Position numbers and translations under genes: made by a program. 64,000 bases of DNA from Phlebiopsis flavidoalba (lineage: Eukaryota; Basidiomycota; Agaricomycetes; Polyporales; Phanerochaetaceae), in NCBI GenBank assembly GCA_035772785.1, contig JAOCPU010000038.1, positions 186,001 to 250,000 on the forward strand. Direction: 5' to 3'. How positions within the stretch are numbered: the first letter of the stretch is position 1; each line of letters begins with the position of its first letter. The notes below the pieces were generated by a model. That model did no database searches. It saw nothing but the letters and a program-made list of their open reading frames with translations, and was not told the DNA's origin. Shown here piece after piece: positions 37,353 to 50,659 of the stretch.

Positions 37353-40300
37353 ATCCTCGGGGACTGTAAGCACGAAGTGTGGACGTCAGTATCGTTGTAT
37401 CGATATTCATTAGTTTCTCTACCGCTAGGAAGGTTCTCATCTTGCTTTGCTTCATCTGTATCCTTGATTGCAGGCGTGTACTAATAACAATGTATATATT
37501 GGTCGAGTTTTCGAGACGAATTCAGGATTGACAGCATTCACGCGTACCGTGGGATGGTGATAATCGTTTCTTGGTCAAGACAAAGCGATCACGGCCCATC
37601 AGTTTCAATCAAGAGGCTGGTAAGTAAGGCGAGGTCTTAATCGATAACTAGTCTGCTTAATCAGAAAACTGACACGCTTACTCAAATAAGCTTCGTTTTC
37701 TTATCTCCCTCATTGCGCTCAACCCGAGACTTGGTACTCTTCGCGAGGCACCGACATGTACAGCGACCCTCAATGTCCCCGTGTTCCCTGTTATGTGGCA
37801 TGACATGCTGCTCCCGTACAGTCAAAGAAGAGTAACGGGAAACAACCTCAACAAACCTCCAACAAGTTGCAAGGCCAACATACTCATTTACACACTGCGC
37901 AAATATCCGCCATAGAAGCCCGTGTCGTTCCTGCCACTTGAGTATCGGAAGTCCAATGTTTTCACATACTTGGCGTGCGATACGCGACTGATAGAAGCAG
38001 TGCAGTCATTGCTACAACGTCCTTGGTCATTTACAACCAAACAGCGCGTAAAAAGAGTCGGATACCGACGGTCACAACGTCAACAAGCGCTCGAACCCAT
38101 TGCGTCTCAAGCAGTTTTACACGAAAACGGAGGCGGGGTCGCAATTACTTGTAGCGTCCTGACGAATAGTCTTGGATGAGGATAGCAGGAAAAGGGCTCC
38201 GAGATCTTGGTAAGTTTGAAATCAAGTGAGGCGGGTAACGTCTATGGTTGACGGTTCTCTTGCCAGACCTTCCAAAGCAGAATAGCGGTCAATTGGTTTA
38301 TGGCCCTATAAAGGAAGGCCTCGACCTTGATATCAGCGTGCTCCCTGACGTACCCGCCGGATCCTTCTTTGTTTCGGCTCGTCAGATGCCAATCCCAACC
38401 CCTACACCTCTTCACAACCCTTACCGGCCCCTATCATCAATCCTCTCCCGACTCACTGCGCCCCGCCTACCATATCTCAACCCGTCACACATACCATGGT
38501 ACGGACGCTCAAGCGCTGGTAGAACGCGGTGCGTGTCTTTGAACACTTCCTTACGCTGGTGCGTTTGGGTGTCAGGAGGACAGACAGTTGGCGTCAGAAT
38601 GCCTTCAGGGAGGTAGGCGAAGGAGGAGCAGGTTTGTAAAACGTAATTAGTTGTGTGCGGCCTCGCTCTAGCGTGCGAGAGGTCGTACGCGTCACGAAAG
38701 GCAAGGGCGTCCATCGTCACTGGGCGTGGCGTGGTGAACCAGGCAGATATTCGCGCTCATATATATTGTCCCGGGACGTAGGATAATCTTGTCAGTGTTA
38801 TACAGAGTCAAATATGGTCTTCTGCCAATTCCCTGCCTTGTCCCAGGAGCTGAATTTTCGGTGTATGATCCGCGATCCTTGGATTGGCCCCATAATCTCG
38901 CGCACGGGGGGGGGGGAATCGATGCGGGCACACCCAAAAAAACCTCCCCAAGGCATTGATCTCGCCCCTGCACGTACGTGTGACTTTAACGCGGATGCCC
39001 GATCATTTCTCACGAGCTTAACCATAAAAGCGCGATTATGTAGAAACAACGTCGGACCGTACAGGGCCGTAATTCTCCTTGAGTCAAAAGGTCACATGGA
39101 CCAACCCGAAAATTACTCAGGAAACATATCCCAGAAATGGTGTCCGCTGATGTTCCTAGGAGGAACCCGACCGCCAACACGAGTACATACCGACCGGGCG
39201 CGGCGCAGCCCAAAAAGCGAATAGCAAAAAGGCGGTCGAGGAACGACGACGATGCCCACGCAACCATCGTAGGGGCAGGGGGGGAAAGGGTGTACCACGC
39301 ACCGAGACCGCGGATATAACGTCACCGGGTGGCGGCTGCGGCCGAAAACGCAGTCTGACAAAGAGAAGGAAGGGATTGCAACGAAAGAAATAGTGTGCCA
39401 AACAGTTGCCGCTAGTTATGCCCTCTCATCGGGAGTGTCCGCCGTGGTGATGTTTTTGCATGTAGCTACGTATCTGTAGCAGTGGGTTGCAACCTTATAT
39501 AAATGGTATTTACTGATCCCCCCTTTCTCTTTGGACCCACTCATGCTGTTTTCTGGTAAGCATTCAGGGCGAACGTCACTTTTAGACCTGAGAGTACGAT
39601 TTTCAATGATCTCGAGGCGCAACGGGGTCGAGATGAAACTGGCTTTGCTTCCCGCGCGGGATGGCAACATCCAGGTTGCTCGGTCTCCTATGGCGTCGCT
39701 GTTCCCGTTTCTTCCACGTGATCGGCTGGCTCCATTTCTACCGTTACTATACGAATTCCTCAGGGTGCGCGCGCGATGTGGTGCACGTCGGATCGGCTCC
39801 CGAACCAGTATTTACGGCCCTGTGAGCGTGAAACGGCAATCTCAGGAGAACTCGTTTAAAACAGTGTAGCAAGCCATGGTACAGTGGGATGAGTCACCGA
39901 GGTCATCCAGAAGACCCATGTCGGTCTTCGTGCGCTCTCTTTACTTTTCTGTAATGGGGTTTGATACCGTCTGTACCGTCGTCTCATCCGTGTTTCGCTC
40001 AGGATTTGTTGACCGAGTTTGTGCAGTTGGTACAACCTGTTTCCGACGCGTGGTATACTTTTCCACAAAGTGGAACTCCCGCTCCTACTTCGTCGGACTA
40101 GATTTCATTTGGCACATGTAAGCATCCGAGAAATTAATTTACCGCGACTTACACTGACATCCCGGTTCTTGAAGCTCCCCTATTTAGTCGCTCGTTACTC
40201 TCATGCTCATAACCCGCTGACCACAATGGTCGGTGTCAAACGCATCATAACGCCACTTGTCGGCTGACCCGAGCTCCTTCAGGATCGCAACAACGCCGAT

Positions 40301-42977
40301 GGGTGAGCTATCTCTTGGATTCCCCTCCGACTTCGTGTTCAGGCCTGGGTGCGTTCCTAGCCCAAAAAAGCTGGCTACACAGAGCTCCATGTTTGACCAG
40401 TAGGGCAGCCACCATGAGACTGGGTTTCGGTGCGTCGGAATTTTTTGCCTTACCTCTACTCAGACTTATTGACTTATTGCAGGTATCCGGAGAAGATCTC
40501 GCGATAGCGGCCGCTAATTGTAACTTGGCAATGCGAGCGTGAGTAGAGCCAGAATTTTTGTTTCATATTTATGCGCTCAACAGCATCTCAGCGTTGCGTT
40601 GTGGAAGCAGCAACAAAGAGGTCACGTACATTCTAGGGCATTATGCCTCACGGATTGCTGCTACGCCCTCACCCGTACGTAGCGTTGTCGTTCTCAAACG
40701 GTCCGCAGTGGGCCGCTGATAAGGCAACCGAACAGTGGGGACCGCGGGTGTAGCGATCTATTGGGATTCTCAAAGCATACTTCTGCAACTATCGGTATAG
40801 GCCCCGCATGTGCGAGGATCGCGTTACTTTTCTTCTACATATTCAGTGAGTAGCCATGGCTAGCTGGGGATAGAACGTTTCCTGAAATATCCTCGTTAGC
40901 TATGCTTTGGGGCTCCACCATATTGGCTATGACGATCATCGGAATCCGAAGAGAAGGAAAACCTGCTGCACGAGTTTGCCGTTGTCTTCGGCCCTCAAGA
41001 ACCAAGGGTTAGGTTATGTGTTGACACACGATTATAACCTGCGTACCGATAGGGGGGTGAGTAACTGTAACTTGCTCAATTTTCAAGTTGAGTCAACTAA
41101 TCGTGTGATAGGTCATGTCTTTCCTCACCACTTAAAACCGTGAGTCCGTGCAGGCAACTGTAAGACACACTAATAGACGATTCTTTCCAGAGGTCATGAA
41201 ACGTCATACTTCTTCTACCGATCGGTAAGAGCTCCGTTTGCTTCCACCAACTGTCCTACTTATGTAGCCGACCAGGATGCACGATATGGTGTGTAGGACT
41301 TCTTCTTCGCCGCATGGCTACCACTCGAACTCGATTGGTAGCGTCATAGCATCCTCAGCAATCGGTAAACGTCTCTCCTCAACTTGAGGACTCCAACAGA
41401 CATGTTGAGTGTACACGTACCTCTGGCAGTTGAGACGCATCAACGCTCAACATTGTGGTTGTATGCTTCGTAGACGGAAGCGGCCGCGTAACCTTGACCT
41501 ACACTACGCCGGCGCCGGACGCACGAAGAGCTGGACTCGGAGCAACTGGAAAAAGTACCAGCCGAACGTCTTCACCACCGTTATGAACGTGTGTAGTCGG
41601 TTCCTCATTGTCGATTCTTCTACCGCGAGCCCATTGACTCCAACGACAGAACACAGGCCCCATTGAGACGCGAGAGAGTAATAGAAGAGGCATAGCGTTC
41701 CGACAATGCAGCGCATCAATGACTGAATACCTTTGCATTCTCACCACTCGGTCATCCTATCATTCCGGTGCTTCTAGACGTTTCGGGACTCGGTGCCGAC
41801 AATTCGCGATTCTCACATGTAATTGACGGGACGGTGGTCGTAGAAAATCAATGACAGTCAATTTACACGAGTTGCGAAGGGACCCATACGCCAGACGAAG
41901 AAACGTTTCAGAACTTCTGGTAACCACGCTTACGAGAATCGCCAAAAAAGGGCGGCGGCCTCTGGCACAAGGTTCGATGTGGAGCCGCCGAATGAAAGAT
42001 GTCCGTTACGGCGTGGCATCAGAGAGTCGGAGTAGCAAAGGACCCTGGAGGTACGTACTTTTTTCGAGCTTTTGTTCTGCTCTGGCGATTATTTTCTCAC
42101 AGAGCTCATAGGCAAGAATGTGGCCATGCGGTCGCTCCAATCTCTCATGCTGTGTCTTTGTGGCGTTGCGGCGTGCTGACTCGCTGACGCTTGCTAGTGC
42201 AGACCCTCGCTGGACCTGCCCTAGGTACTTGGTGACATAGACATGCTGCTCGTATGTTACGTTAACCACCTCGCATTTCCTGGCTGACTTGTCGCCAATC
42301 TTGTGCCAATTCAAAGATGAAAATCGCCACCTCCGTTGACTGGGATCGTGGGGGAGCACTGCGCGACGCGAAGATGGACCGTAAACTTAGACTTTGGGGC
42401 CAGCGTTAGGCCTGTTTCAATGTGGTCAAGTCACCGGGTCTTTCTGCAAGCCATCTCCCGCACGGCTCAAACGCCGTACATGTCTGGAACCTGCCCCGCG
42501 TGCTCCTATCCATGAAAACTGAGCTATTTTGGGTAACGCAGACACCTTTTCTATAGCACCTCCGCGGAAACTTGATTGTCAACCTGAGAACGAGTATCCT
42601 TTCAACACACGCATCAACTCTGCCAAGCCTCCAACGACGATGTGCTTGAATGGTCTACGATAAAACAATCGTAGGTGGCTTCGCCAAATGACACGATTCT
42701 CCGCATTAGACAGCCCAATTGTGCCTTTCTTCTGAAGGTGAACGATCAACATCACGGATCTGTCTGGACCTTGGAGAGCTGATCAAATGGTATGGAGTAT
42801 GGCACAGAGGTTTTTTCTGCACAGCTCTAGGGGGATAGCATACGGTGCTGTCTAGAAGCTCACGAGTACATGGGAGTATGAAAAAACCTCAGGTACGTCC
42901 CTGAAGATCAGACAAAGCGGGCCCGAACTCCTATCAAACGCTCCCGAGGGGTCTTGTCCCTTCGTTCGAGCCTACTC
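37353..42977. other. 5.6-kb stretch without recognisable genes
   Basis: Many short frames but no assignable protein. Two areas deserve mention. At 39915-40010 a plus frame has FVRSLYFSVMGFDTVCTVVS, which recalls the second helix of basidiomycete DUF6533/DUF6534 membrane proteins. At 41851-41940 the sequence LHELRRDPYARRRNVSELLV looks protein-like. They may be remnants of further membrane-protein genes, but no continuous exon chain was found. A TATATAAAT lies at 39497-39505. Confidence 0.35.
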
Positions 42978-44974
42978 ATGTCGACGGGAACCCACAGTTT
43001 TCTGGCCCTCCACCATCGCCGAATTTTCTTGACAGTTACGGTGGGGGCAATTCTCATCGGAGGAGGCTTGGTTAGCTCAATGTAGCGTACGAGGTGCTGA
43101 CTCTGATATCTGTATAAAAACCCACTTTCCATAGATTGTACGGAATTACATTCATACAAACGGTCTTGCCACGTCATGTACTATCAGCACAGCCAGAAAG
43201 ACGGCAAATTTGTCAAAATCACGGTAAGTGAATACTCTCCCTGGATATCGGGGCACACTCATGATCGAGCAAAATGAGCAGATATTCATATTATGAGTAG
43301 GGTCCTTTACTCAGCAAAATGACGCCATAATTTGTGACCGTCTCCACTGGAATCAGGGTTATCGACACATTCGATATGGCCCTCGATAGGGCATCTTCTA
43401 TATTGGTACATGGTCACCACACTATGGCAACTCTGCATCGTTGAATAAACCAGTGTGGTGAGGTTCATTCAAAATCAGCACATTTCCGCTGAATTTACCG
43501 CGTCTTCCAGGAGTGTGCTTGTGCGTAAAATATAATGCTGCTCGGCTCGGCCATTATCTTATAGTTCCCTCAAAGGTTCACCTCGTCACGTACAGTACGT
43601 AGTCTTTGCTCTGGGAGATAATCGGGGACTGATTGCTACGTATGATTTTTAGACGTTAACCGAAGTTATAGTTAGAAACGTTAGTGATCAGCCTAGAACG
43701 TCGAAACGGACATAGGATGTACTCACGCGCCATCAGAATGTTTGCAGCCAGGGTTTGGAAATGTGCGTTCTGGTCTTTGAAATTTTAGCCTTGAAGACCC
43801 CGGTGGCCTGACAATAACTTGGGATAGTGAGCCAAGGAAATCCTTTACCGACCCTCCTGATTGTGAGCCGGAGGATGCCAGTCATTAATTTTTTGGTTGA
43901 CGAGAATCGAAATATTGACAGGGCGGCCCTTACGGCAGTCAACTTAGGTGCGCCTCTATTTTACGGACAACATGTTCTACCTATCTGAGACTGCCGCATC
44001 CAGTCGTTGGTATCCGTGAGTTCGTCGGAATCCCATATCTGAATTTTTACTCAACTTGGTGCAGTCGTCATGGCCAAATCGTACGTCCCGAAACCTTTCC
44101 CGTCTCGGGAGTGCGCTCGGTTGGACCACCCCCTTCACACTATGTTCAGGTTCGGCAAGACATTTGCCGGTCTAGCAGAGGTCCAGGTGCGCTGTACGAT
44201 TTCAAGGGTGACCGATGTCGTGGCCATTGACGAGATGACCAGACCTTGATATTCGTCGAATTCGGAGCCGCTCTTATCGGGATATATTGGTCGCTGCCTT
44301 TCTATGCTATTTCTTGCATACTTCACGCACCGGAATGCCCAAGGTAAATATGCTAGAATATTCTCTTAATCTAGTTGAGCTGACACGTTGTACGGCATAG
44401 AACGGAGTCATTAATCAATAAGTTGACTGCCTACACGATAAATACAGGTTTGTCGCACTCGTTTCGAGTGTGATATTTCCAATTGAAATCGTAACTCTCC
44501 AGGGCTCTTGACCGTGTACGTTTTCACATTCGTACCACTGGACGAGACCGTGACAGTCACGACAGTGTCGCTTTGAGTGTAAATATTGCGCTCGTGAGTT
44601 TCTTCAAAACAATCTTCTCGAGTCTCATGTTAGCGAAACATCCAAAGTTTGCTGCGACGCCGCATAGCTACGCGTTTGTGGCCCTATACTTGGTCGTCGG
44701 CAAATGTATGTCGCACATGTTGCATTACAGAACATGACTTTGATTTTTCTTCCTGCAGTGTACGTCAATGCGTATCTTGCGATGTAGGTTCTTGATATTT
44801 CGTGACATGCACAGTAACAATGACCGTTTCAGGTTGAATGCTAGAGAATCTCTGCGAGAAACGGTAGAACGCAATGAACTCATATCAATTCATCTCTCCC
44901 GTATCACAGACGAGGCGAGCTCCAGCCCTCGTCGGCCTTTCAGCTCTTCGTCTCCATTCCATGGGGGCGAATAA
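42978..44974 (+). CDS. DUF6534-type membrane protein 2
   Basis: Second member of the same basidiomycete seven-helix family, on the opposite strand to the first. ATG at 42978 leads to TVTVGAILIGGGLVSSM (about 43026-43079), the conserved first helix. An intron is followed by LYGITFIQTVL and YYQHSQKDGKFVKIT (to about 43223). Next comes VIDTFDMAL (about 43358-43385), then GHLLYWYMVTT in another frame; together these mirror ALDTFDMVLIGHISYFYMVT of the first copy. Later exons give FAGLAEVQV and LCYFLHTSRTGMPK (44305-44345), then LINKLTAYTINTG (44409-44450), FVALYLVVGKLYVNAYLAML and NARESLR (44679-44860, across an intron). A hydrophilic tail ends at the stop at 44974. The C-terminal half is the best evidence and is nearly intact; the middle (43560-44130) is hard to read. 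Confidence 0.75.
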
Positions 44975-45319
44975 CAAGGTAGGATTCTTCATTATCAATT
45001 TTGTTGGCATTAAATACCTGCTCCCACAGTATACAACATAGTAGCCAATGTATTGGTCGCGAACCGTTACAACACAATATACCCTGACCGTTTGGTTATT
45101 GTGCCCGAGACCTCACTCGTGACGATACGTGCCGCGGCGAGATGACAAATCGGACAATGATGGTGGTATGGATAATCTCATTACATGAAAATACTCGTCG
45201 GAATAGTTTGTACATTACCAATCCCGAAACCCTAACACACAAAGCTATGCTACAAATGATACACGACACTCGGACCCCTGGCAAGAATGAAACGAAGAGG
45301 TAGAAAAATGATGGAAATA

Positions 45320-47403
45320 TTACATTAAACAATAGAGTATATTCAACGTCAAAGCCAAGAAGGCCCAGAAAAATGTCGTGGACGTGATGATCGTCGACGC
45401 AGAATTCGTCGATGATGAAGTGCCAGTGCTCGAACTGTTAATTGAAATCGCAGTGGCCTGCGGCAACGCCACCGACCCCCGTGGTCGACGCCGCAAACGT
45501 TCCAGAAGGCGCAGCATGCGACGTGGCTATCAAAGTCAACTTTAAAAAAAAACACGGCGCATGTATGGCAGAGCAAGCGCACGCACCAGGGAAGTTCCCA
45601 CCGTTGTTCTGCGCCGCAGACACCGCGGCCTTGAGCCTGTCGCCGCTGTCGGAAGGCACGGTCGAGAGGAGGCCGATCCGCGGCGGGTCCTGGACGGGTG
45701 GGTGAGGTTGCCGTAGTGAAACGCCGCGAGCACGCTGTTGACGTCGTTAGTTCAGGCTGGGGGTAAAATGTAGGAGAAAAAACACGCACGATTTCAAAAA
45801 CGGGTCGCCCAGGGCTCCAGCTGTACAAAAAGCCCGAGCCTGGTGGGTCTGTCACTGCCAGGTTTGCCGCACACCCATCCAGGGTGTCTGAGAATGACTG
45901 GTGCACGAAGTCGCGGGGGTCGATTGGGAAGGGTTTGCCGCCGATGATGATGTTAGGTTGTGGGGAATAGCACAGTCAAAGGTCTCTCCGCCGAGTGTGC
46001 TGTATATCTGGTTGATGACGTCCTGCGGACCGCGGACGAGCGAGTTGCCCTGCGCGAGCGTCAGCTGTTGGAAAAGAAAGTAGCGCTGAGAATACGTACC
46101 GTATCGATGAGCGCGGAAAGGGTGATTGAAGACGAAGAGAGCTGGGAGCGCGCAAGCTTGGTATCGTCAAAGTACACATCATCGACAGCAATCTCCCACA
46201 CTAGGGAATAAACCCTATCGGATGCGGTGAGAAATTGTTGACAATGAGCTCGAAAAGTCGCACAAACCTCATGTGGCGCGTCCGACGGTGGTGGTAACCC
46301 GCCCTCTTGTGGGGTGTATGCGCGCAGCGGGACCCATGTCAAGCTTTCGCTCTTGATGCCGTCGGGTAGCTCGCCAATGCTCAGCAGGACCGACATTGCC
46401 GCCAATGTCAATCGAGTCACGTTGGAGTGTCGTGGCAAACATGGGCTCTGCCAGCCTGCTGTTCGCCACGAGGCGTGACCGGAATAGCGGTCCATAGGTA
46501 CCAAGGAGGCGATGACCTCTGGCGAGGGACTGCAGGGAGTTGTTTTGCCGCTTGTGGTGATTTTGGGGGTACAGTCTTGGTGAGAAAGTCGAAGGAGGGG
46601 AATGTCGGTCGGCGAAAGTTGACGTCCAATCTGTCCTGCCAGATAATGAGGGAGGTTCCTGGTTCAGCTGTGCTTGAATGAGCTGTCGCACGACAAACAC
46701 TGGAACCGATGAGGATGCTCCAGACGGGCATGACTACGATGTATGCGGGTACATACCTGATAGCGTGAAGGAAATCCAAGACCGAAGATACCCGCTGAAC
46801 TGTCTCCAATACGGTCAGTGTTGGTGTCAATGATGGCAGCAAGATATTGGTCGGACAGCGTCAGGCCCAGCGACACCTGCCGGTGTCTTTTCCAATGGGA
46901 CCTGCCGCATGGGTGCCTGGTGCGAGTCTCCGTATAATAGTTCGACGTTTTGGTTGGCAGCTTGGAAGGTGGTTTGAGGGTAAAGGGGTACGGTCGAGTT
47001 GCAGCTACCGGTGCAGGATTCGGAAATGACCCATAGATCCGCAGAAACCGGTATCTGAGAACGAGAGATTAACCGCGAAGTTACACGAGAGACTGAGTGG
47101 GCATACCCAGCACCAGAGGCGTTCTCTATCCCTCCGACCTGCACGAGAACATTGTATGTTCTATGGCGCATATCAGCTCATGAAACGACGCGTCCTGACA
47201 CGAACTCACACGTCTACATAGTCCCCGACACCTATTCCAGCTGCACTTGCGTCTCGTCTGTACACTTGTGCCTGGCGAGTTCTCCTTCTTGATGAGGGGT
47301 AGGTGAATGCCCTCGCTGCTCTCGCATGGTCGACAGTAGATGTGAGAGTAGGCGCAATAACGGAAGTTAGGAGCAAGCCAAGGGTTAGATGCCGAAAAGT
47401 CAT
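45320..47403 (-). CDS. Pepsin-like aspartic protease with GPI-type tail
   Basis: Secreted A1-family endopeptidase. The start at 47403 opens a signal peptide, MTFRHLTLGLLLTSVIAPTL, then a propeptide with a dibasic site (VYRRD). The mature start is followed by YNVLVQVGG (47150). The first catalytic motif lies at about 47055-47030: the bases encode DTG then S-A-D-L-W-V only if one A of the run at 47044-47046 is dropped, so it is frame-broken. CTGSCNSTVPLYPQTTF and NVELLYGDS follow. The second catalytic motif is intact in SALIDTGNS after a splice (46115 to 46060). Then come GGKPFPIDPRDFVHQSF (45940-45895) and CAANLAVTDP. The C-terminal end is a Ser/Thr-rich stretch (SSSTGTSSSTNSAS) and a hydrophobic tail TFFWAFLALTLNILYCLM with a stop at 45320, as expected for a GPI-anchor signal. 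The protease is thus probably held at the cell surface or wall. Confidence 0.85.
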
Positions 47404-49006
47404 GGGTTTGACGTCTTGCTACCACCGCCGCCGTGGTCGCCGCCGTGGCGTGAAAGGCGTGGATGGAAAAGAATAAAGAGCGTGTAATTTAAGGAGTGCC
47501 CGTGCGTGGGCTTCACGCCCAACGGTGGGATGCCAAGATCTTGCCAAGGAGTTGAGACAAGTCTCGCCGACGGATGTTTCATAGGTCTACCGATTGCCGA
47601 ACAGCCGGACGCTCGGGCTTTGTCGCGGTGATATAAAGCTGCTAAGGCGTCGCCTCCAACTCAGCGATAGACTGGAAATAACGAAGTGATTAAGTCCTAG
47701 TCTGACGAGTGCGTGAAAAGAGAGCAAAACTTACACATTCTACGTCGCAAGTGTTAGGACGACCAGAGGATAAGTAAAGTCTTGATCGGGTCCTCATCGG
47801 AGATACTATGTTCAGTTGCATTTACAACTGATATTCGAACCCCGAAATGTATGCACCTAAGCCGTCAATACACCACTCCATGCCGAATGGCGCTTCCGAT
47901 ATGTGAACTTCAAGCTCCGCTTACTCCGGTGAATTACACTTTAACACACTCCGGTATTCTGATTTTCTCTTAGTCTACCCCTTTCCTACCGGAGAAAGTG
48001 CACACAATTATGTCCAATATTTTTTTTGCATCAGACCATGTACTTATTTTTGCCACATTTGGGCGAGTTTGTTTTTCGACGAAGTCACTGATGTGATTCG
48101 CACTGTCGTGAGCAGGGCCAGCTGGTGGCATGAAGTACGGAGGCATATGGCTTGAGGATCATATTTGTTAGTTTTTTGTATACCTGCTTCACACTTGCAG
48201 ATGTCATCCGGAGAAAAGTGCTCTACAGGACACAGCGGTCGTTCCGGGTCGTCGCTTGCTGAGAACGCGCACACGATTGTGGTCGTGCGGCTTTGAAGCT
48301 GGGGCACCAAATTCCAGGACCCTGGAAGCAATTGCAGGCTCATGCCAATATTCACTGTATTCGAGTACGTACACCACATATGCGTGCTTTCAGCGTATCA
48401 TTGCTAGAACGGACATTCTTCAGCATGTGAGGGAGAGGGTTGGACACGGGATACGGTGTATCAGAGGGAAGCTTTAAAAACGGAGTCTGTTGCAGTGGAC
48501 GCTCGCGGGACATGATTTCTGGACAAGACTTCGAAGATTACGAGTTGCGACGCCGTCGGGGTTTTCTTGCACAGCCTACCGTCGCATGTTATGCATGTTA
48601 TGACTCGCCTGCTTCAGCCAAAAAGCCAAGACTCACGAGGTGCCCAGCGCCGGAAACAATCGATGTCGAAGCCATTTTGCGGCCGCGCGTTGCATCACAA
48701 ATGATACTACGAGACTTGAGCGAGCTATACGGCTGATTATGAGGTGAAAGAAGACCAAAGCTTAGGCGGAACTGACACCATCTCCGGGCGCTCACCAAAG
48801 ATAACACGCACGGGGCATGCGGGCGCACATCGCGGCCGTCTTCTCACCCGCGAGGACGTGATCCTCGTGTCTGTAGGACCCCCACCTCCTGCGAAAAAGC
48901 TTGCACTTGTATGTCACTTGCGTGCAAAAAGGCACCTGTGTGGTCGCTTGCTGAGTGAAATCCGTGTTTTCTGGTACCATTTCGAATCAGGACCCGTAAA
49001 AATGTA
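47404..49006. other. Intergenic region, no gene recognised
   Basis: Contains the upstream region of the protease gene. Plus frames at 48256-48477 and 48440-48736 and a minus frame at 48044-48379 are open but carry no recognisable motif. Confidence 0.35.
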
Positions 49007-50420
49007 TCAAGACTGCTGAGATGAACGCGTAAGACGTAGATGTCCAGAATCCTGGGGTCCCAAATTTTTGTACGGAAACCGCTTTCCAAGCCACACCCCG
49101 CGTGTCATCAAGAGTGTTCCATCGATCTCGGCCGGTTTTAGCACGCCTTGCACGTTTCTTTTTCCTATTTCTATACGAGGGTCCTCTTTCAAGATAGGCG
49201 GCGGAACCATCACGGGCTCAACAAGGATCAGAGATGATAGATTCGCCAGCGGAAGAGGAAGCTCGTCGAGGGAGCTCGCCAAACACCTGGATATAACGGT
49301 AAGTGGATCGTACCACACGTCAAGATGAGATATTTGAATACCATGCAGACGTACTCGAAGAGTGTCCAACTCCAATGACCTTGGATCTGTTGGCGAAAGC
49401 CGCGAGTTCACCATGTAGCGCAGTAAAGCACCGTAATCCTTGATGGCTATATACGGACTGTAGGCGACAAAGGGAAACCTTCGAATTGAACACGCACTGA
49501 TAGGATCATCGTCCGAGAGCTTTCCCTCGTTGAGTACCGCAGAATCACCATGGTTTTACAGTCAACAGACCAAGCTTCGCAGATGTTGACCGCGTCGCTT
49601 GCCGCAGCGAGTTCAAAAAGCTTCTTAATGGACGGTTCCCAGTGTTCCTTATCTTCCAAGAAATTAGTCACGCTTTGTCGTTAAGGGATGGGGACTTACG
49701 TGTGCTCGTGCAGTGTGCAAAGACAAGAACCAGACCGTCGCAGTGCGTAGAGCCCTGAACACAGTTGCATGATACTCGGTAGCGATTTGAAGCGCGTTGA
49801 AGACCACCGAGGCTGTCTGGAAGCTGTATGGTAAGCTGTTCAGGGAACATCGAGGGCAGGAAATTGAAGGCTAGAAGTTTAAGTGAATAAAACTCGGGGG
49901 GGGGCGAGGTGTCGAGTACAAGAAACGACAGCCACCATTATATTATAAGATACTCAAGATCAGTCGCTCGTGGCAAATTGTGGATATGGGCAGGAATACC
50001 AACGGGAAGATGCATCGTCCGTATCCGAACTCCTGGGTTCCAAGGCGTGAGGTCGACCCTCAGGATCTCGAGCCTGTGAACCCAGCCGGTTCTACAACGC
50101 TCGTATGAATGGTATGGACGATGCTCGTGCTGGTTTGTGATATAAAGTATATCATGTGTAAGCGTTTCGAGTGGAACGAATAGAGGAGTTGGAGATGCTG
50201 CCACATCGACGCGCTTGTATGTCAAGAAGACCAGCTGTCGCGTGTCGGTTCATCTCCAGCCAATAGAAGTAGAACATGGCCATCGGCGGAGGTTGTGTAG
50301 TATTCAGCAGTTCCGTTGAGGGTCTGTGGTGGCACGGTACGGGAGGAAAATGAAGCAATCATGACGTCCCCCGCCCTCAGCCAACACCATATCTGTAACA
50401 GAGTAATGATTAACTTCACT
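49007..50420 (-). CDS. Hypothetical leucine-rich protein, possibly F-box family
   Basis: Minus-strand blocks with regular leucines: HRLEILRVDLTPWNPGVRIR (50080-50020), PEQLTIQLPDSLGGLQRAS (49845-49790), KKLFELAAASDAVNICEAW (49622-49565), LDTLRVRLHGIQISHLDVWY (49365-49305) and LPLPLANLSSLILVEPVMV (49262-49200). They are separated by plausible introns. The leucine spacing and phrases such as LDTLRVRL recall the C-terminal half of basidiomycete F-box or leucine-rich proteins, but no F-box motif was found at the N-terminal side. The assignment is therefore tentative. The start and exon chain are not resolved. Confidence 0.4.
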
Positions 50421-50467
50421 CAACTCTCATAAAGCAACATAGCGTTAATGATAGCCGTACTCCTCCC

Positions 50468-50476
50468 TATATAAAT
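50468..50476 (+). promoter_or_regulatory. TATA-like element upstream of NDC1
   Basis: TATATAAAT lies in the short region between the divergent minus-strand gene and NDC1, about 185 bases before the NDC1 start. A hairpin-forming inverted repeat (TGGTCC at 50499-50504 and GGACCA at 50516-50521) follows. It could serve either gene. Confidence 0.3.
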
Positions 50477-50659
50477 ATTGAGAACACCTTCGTGGTACTG
50501 GTCCTAACCAGTCTTGGACCAGCCAGATGCCTGCCTCTATCACTCGGGTTAGGGGTACAGTGATAGACGCCGATATTGATCAACGAGCGCCTAATACGTC
50601 CCCGTGCGTTGAACGCGTCGGGCAGGTGGCCCAATTCTTCTGACCACGGGTGGGCAACG

